DNA from: Muribaculaceae bacterium
GTDB lineage: Bacteria; Bacteroidota; Bacteroidia; Bacteroidales; Muribaculaceae
Direction: 5' to 3'
NCBI GenBank assembly: GCA_009775535.1
Contig: VSPW01000101.1
Location: forward strand, 1 to 7,092
Length of the DNA stretch: 7,092 bases
Numbering within the stretch: position 1 is the stretch's first letter; each line of letters starts with the position of its first letter. Position numbers and translations under genes: made by a program. The notes beneath the pieces are model-generated. The model did not search any database and was not told the DNA's origin. It saw only the letters and a list, made by a program, of their open reading frames with translations. Shown piece after piece: positions 4,280 through 7,092 of the stretch.

Positions 4280-7092
4280 GTGTCTGCATACGGGAAAGTC
4301 AAAAAAATAGTGCGTGCCGTCCTGTGGCTGTCCATGGGGCTGCTGTTGCTTGTGGCAGGTCTGGCGGTAGGCCTGTATTCTCCCTGGGTACAGCAGCGGG
4401 TGGCCACTGCTGCCGTTACCGCGTTGAACTGTAACGGAAATACGAGGTTTGAACTGGGCAGTTTCAGGCTGCGTTTCCCTTTGAGGCTTGAAGTCAGCGG
4501 GCTGTACATGATTGACAACGCATCGGGTGATACACTTGTGGCGGCCCGTGAGGCTGAGGCCTCGGCCAGGATTCTGCCTCTGCTCGGAGGCGATATAGAA
4601 CTTGACGGTGTGGTGCTGCGTGATGCCCGCTACCGGATGGGCGGTACTGAATCGTCCATGAGCCTTGATGCCTCCCTGCGCATGGTGGATATACAGCCTT
4701 CATCCATCAGGCTTGGGCAGACGGTGGATATAGACCTCAGTGACGCGCTGATAGAGGGCGGACACGTGGCCATTGCGATCCGTCCGGACACCATTGAGGC
4801 CGACACCGCCGCAAAGGAGGCGACACGTATGGCCATACATGCACAGAACCTTACCTTGCGCGATTTCCGCTACAGCATGTCGCTGCCCCCTACGATAGAT
4901 TCCCTTGGGGCGTATATGTCAGAAGCCACCCTTGCCGGGGGCGTTATCGACCTTGAGAACCAGCGTGTGGACATTGAAGCGTTCAGGGCAGGCGGACTTG
5001 ACGCCGCCTATATCACAGCCCCTTCTGGCGTATCCGTGGCGGCGACGCCGGAAGTATCTGCCGTGGCCGACTCCGTGCAGTCTGCCCCATGGACAATAAA
5101 TATATCCCAGATAGGCATCGACGGCAGCCGTGTGCTGTATACATCGCGCGGCGCAGTGCCGCAGCCCGGGCTCGATTTCGGGTATATTGCCGTTGACAGC
5201 CTTGACCTTGACGTTGAGGGATTCTATAACCGAGCCTCTGAGCTCCGGCTTCCTGTAAAGAGGCTGCACGGTGTGGAACGTTGCGGGCTTGCCATTGATG
5301 CCTCCGGTCTGATGCGCATAGACTCGGCTGCACTGCATTTCGACGGATTTGAGCTTCGTGCCCCCGCGACATCTCTCAGCTTTTCCGGAATGATGGGAAT
5401 GGGGGATATGGCCGCCGATCCTACGCTTCCGCTGGGACTGAATGTCAACGGGCATGTTGGGGCTGGAGATGCCGCCATGATGTTCCCTCAGGCAGCTCCG
5501 ATGCTGTCCGGATTGCCGGCGGCATCGCCTGTTAAGGTGGGTATTGATGTAGACGGTACTACAGGACGCCTTAACCTAAGGCGTGCCGCAATAGAGGTGA
5601 ACCGTTGTGTGGAGATTAAGGCCGACGGGGTGGTGGAATACCCTATGGACCCGCGGCGTCTTTCTGGCAACCTTGCGCTGTCGGGACATATATGGGATGT
5701 CACCCCGTTGAAAAACAAGATGCTGGACCGCGCGGTGGCAAAGATGTTCAATATTCCTCCGATGGATATAAAAGGCCGTGTTGCCATGAAGGGGAAGGAT
5801 GTTGACGGAAAGGTCACCGTCCTGACAGGAAAGGGCCGGCTGGCTTTGGATGCCGCATGGAAGGGCGGTGTGTCGGGTTACACTGTGGCCTTGAAGACTG
5901 ACGGATTTCCGGTGAATACATTTATGCCAACCCTTGGCATAGGCCGGGTGACGGCTACGGTCGATGCAAAAGGCAAGGGGCTTGACCCTTTGGCGAAAGG
6001 TACGGTTGCCGACATCCATGCCAAGGTGGTTTCCGCTGAATATAACGGATATGAATATAAGGATATTACGGCAGATGTGGCTGTCCATGACGGCATGGGA
6101 CGCCTTTCACTGGACTCGTCTGCCCCTGATGCTGTCTTTGGGCTGGTGGCTTCTGGAAATTTGCAGGGCGATACCTATGATTGGGATATGAGCCTTGATG
6201 CAGGGCATGTCGACATGCAGGCCTTGAATATGTCTGCTACTCCTATGGTGCTGACCGCCGACCTCGATGGCAATGCCAGCATATCGCGTACCGGTAAGTC
6301 GCTTGATGCAGGCTTGACTTTGCACGGGTTTACCATGAAAGATTCCGTGTCAAGGATTTCTGTCAGTGATGTTACGGCCCACCTGGTTTCGTCTGACTCG
6401 GTAACGCGTCTGGACCTGAAGAACCGTGACCTGACATCGGTTTTCACCTCACCATGCCCGCTGGACACTTTGGCGGCGCGGTTTTCGGCGGCGGTGGACA
6501 CCGTCAAGGCCCAGATTGCGATGTCGCATATAGATGTGTCGCCGATACAGCGTGCGTTGCCGCAGTTCGGGCTGACGCTCCAGGCCGGGCCTGACAATAT
6601 GATAACCGATATCCTTGCGCCTTCTGATATGCGGTTCAGGGATCTGCGCCTTGACGCCGTAAATGACTCATTGATATATGCCAAGGCACGTGTAATAAGG
6701 TTTGTGACAGGCAGCACGGCCTTGGATACTGTCGAATTTTCATTACGGCAGCTTGGCGGCGACCTGTATTTCAACGGGCGGATGGATAACAGGCCCGGTA
6801 CATTCGACAATTTCGCCCATGTGGGTGTCAACGGGCTTCTGGCATCGGACAAATTCACGTTCATGCTGTCTCAGCGCAATATTTCCGGCAAGGAAGGCTT
6901 CCGTATAGGTGCGGAGATGACATATGCCGATTCTACCATCAGGGTGATGCTGAAGCCGACTGACCCGGTGATAGGGTACAAGCAGTGGACGCTCAATGAC
7001 GATAACTTTGTGACGTACAACTTTCCGCACAGGCATCTGGATGCCAACCTGCATATGCGTAACCAGTCGAGCACGCTTGAACTGTATACCGT
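4280..7092 (+). CDS. tamB: TamB/AsmA-like translocation and assembly module protein, N-terminal 937 codons
   Basis: The frame is open from GTG 4280 to the right edge with no internal stop; the C-terminal part, including any DUF490 domain, lies outside. GTG is preferred because a stop lies in frame at 4256-4258 and because it gives a basic N-terminus (KVKK) before one membrane helix (about residues 13-33). The next ATG, at residue 19, would cut that helix. After SPWVQQRVA comes the family-typical beta start: FRLRFPLRLEVSGLYMIDN at about 62-80 with GDTL at 83-86. A long run of amphipathic beta repeats follows, poor in Cys and rich in Val, Asp and Ala, and the visible part ends with a conserved-looking segment near PTDPVIGYKQWTLNDDN (893-909). 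TamB proteins are anchored in the inner membrane and form a long periplasmic beta groove. In E. coli, TamB and its relatives move phospholipid to the outer membrane, and TamB works with the Omp85 protein TamA. No TamA partner is in the window. Bacteroidales members are usually about 1,500 residues, so roughly a third is missing. Confidence 0.88.
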   Translation, partial: MSAYGKVKKIVRAVLWLSMGLLLLVAGLAVGLYSPWVQQRVATAAVTALNCNGNTRFELGSFRLRFPLRLEVSGLYMIDNASGDTLVAAREAEASARILPLLGGDIELDGVVLRDARYRMGGTESSMSLDASLRMVDIQPSSIRLGQTVDIDLSDALIEGGHVAIAIRPDTIEADTAAKEATRMAIHAQNLTLRDFRYSMSLPPTIDSLGAYMSEATLAGGVIDLENQRVDIEAFRAGGLDAAYITAPSGVSVAATPEVSAVADSVQSAPWTINISQIGIDGSRVLYTSRGAVPQPGLDFGYIAVDSLDLDVEGFYNRASELRLPVKRLHGVERCGLAIDASGLMRIDSAALHFDGFELRAPATSLSFSGMMGMGDMAADPTLPLGLNVNGHVGAGDAAMMFPQAAPMLSGLPAASPVKVGIDVDGTTGRLNLRRAAIEVNRCVEIKADGVVEYPMDPRRLSGNLALSGHIWDVTPLKNKMLDRAVAKMFNIPPMDIKGRVAMKGKDVDGKVTVLTGKGRLALDAAWKGGVSGYTVALKTDGFPVNTFMPTLGIGRVTATVDAKGKGLDPLAKGTVADIHAKVVSAEYNGYEYKDITADVAVHDGMGRLSLDSSAPDAVFGLVASGNLQGDTYDWDMSLDAGHVDMQALNMSATPMVLTADLDGNASISRTGKSLDAGLTLHGFTMKDSVSRISVSDVTAHLVSSDSVTRLDLKNRDLTSVFTSPCPLDTLAARFSAAVDTVKAQIAMSHIDVSPIQRALPQFGLTLQAGPDNMITDILAPSDMRFRDLRLDAVNDSLIYAKARVIRFVTGSTALDTVEFSLRQLGGDLYFNGRMDNRPGTFDNFAHVGVNGLLASDKFTFMLSQRNISGKEGFRIGAEMTYADSTIRVMLKPTDPVIGYKQWTLNDDNFVTYNFPHRHLDANLHMRNQSSTLELYT

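Overview
The window looks like a chromosomal stretch from a member of the Bacteroidales, plausibly of the Muribaculaceae/Bacteroides type. Three things point there: the OMP_b-brl_3-type outer-membrane barrel, the Bacteroidetes-style promoters (three copies of the -7 element TAATTTTG, matching TAnnTTTG), and the A-rich, Shine-Dalgarno-poor translation starts. All convincing genes lie on the + strand. I see no tRNA, rRNA, CRISPR array, transposase, integrase or phage structural gene.

Layout. (1) Bases 1-1286: the 3' part of a TonB-dependent-receptor-like outer-membrane beta-barrel gene, cut by the window edge. It is followed by a perfect 16-bp hairpin at 1319-1355. (2) Bases 1405-3513: a tight three-gene operon behind a good Bacteroidetes promoter. 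It encodes a six-helix DUF308/HdeD-like membrane protein, a YhhQ-family queuosine-precursor transporter and a YjjG-type HAD phosphatase; the last two genes overlap by 11 bases. (3) Bases 3690-4116: a single short gene with its own promoter-like box. It encodes a small lipoprotein that also has a C-terminal membrane helix. (4) Bases 4145-7092: a strong promoter, a leader of about 98 nt, and the first 937 codons of a TamB/AsmA-like protein that continues past the right edge.

How the genes may work together. The operon pairs uptake of a queuine/preQ precursor with a nucleotide phosphatase, which could reflect salvage or housekeeping metabolism. The right half concerns the cell envelope: TamB-like proteins bridge the inner and outer membranes to move lipids or assist outer-membrane assembly. 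The small protein just upstream has the layout of a single-chain envelope-spanning protein (lipid anchor at one end, membrane helix at the other), like the phage unimolecular spanins. This is the most unusual item in the window. Most of the region otherwise looks like ordinary Bacteroidales core or near-core DNA, and I found no evidence for a defence or mobile system.
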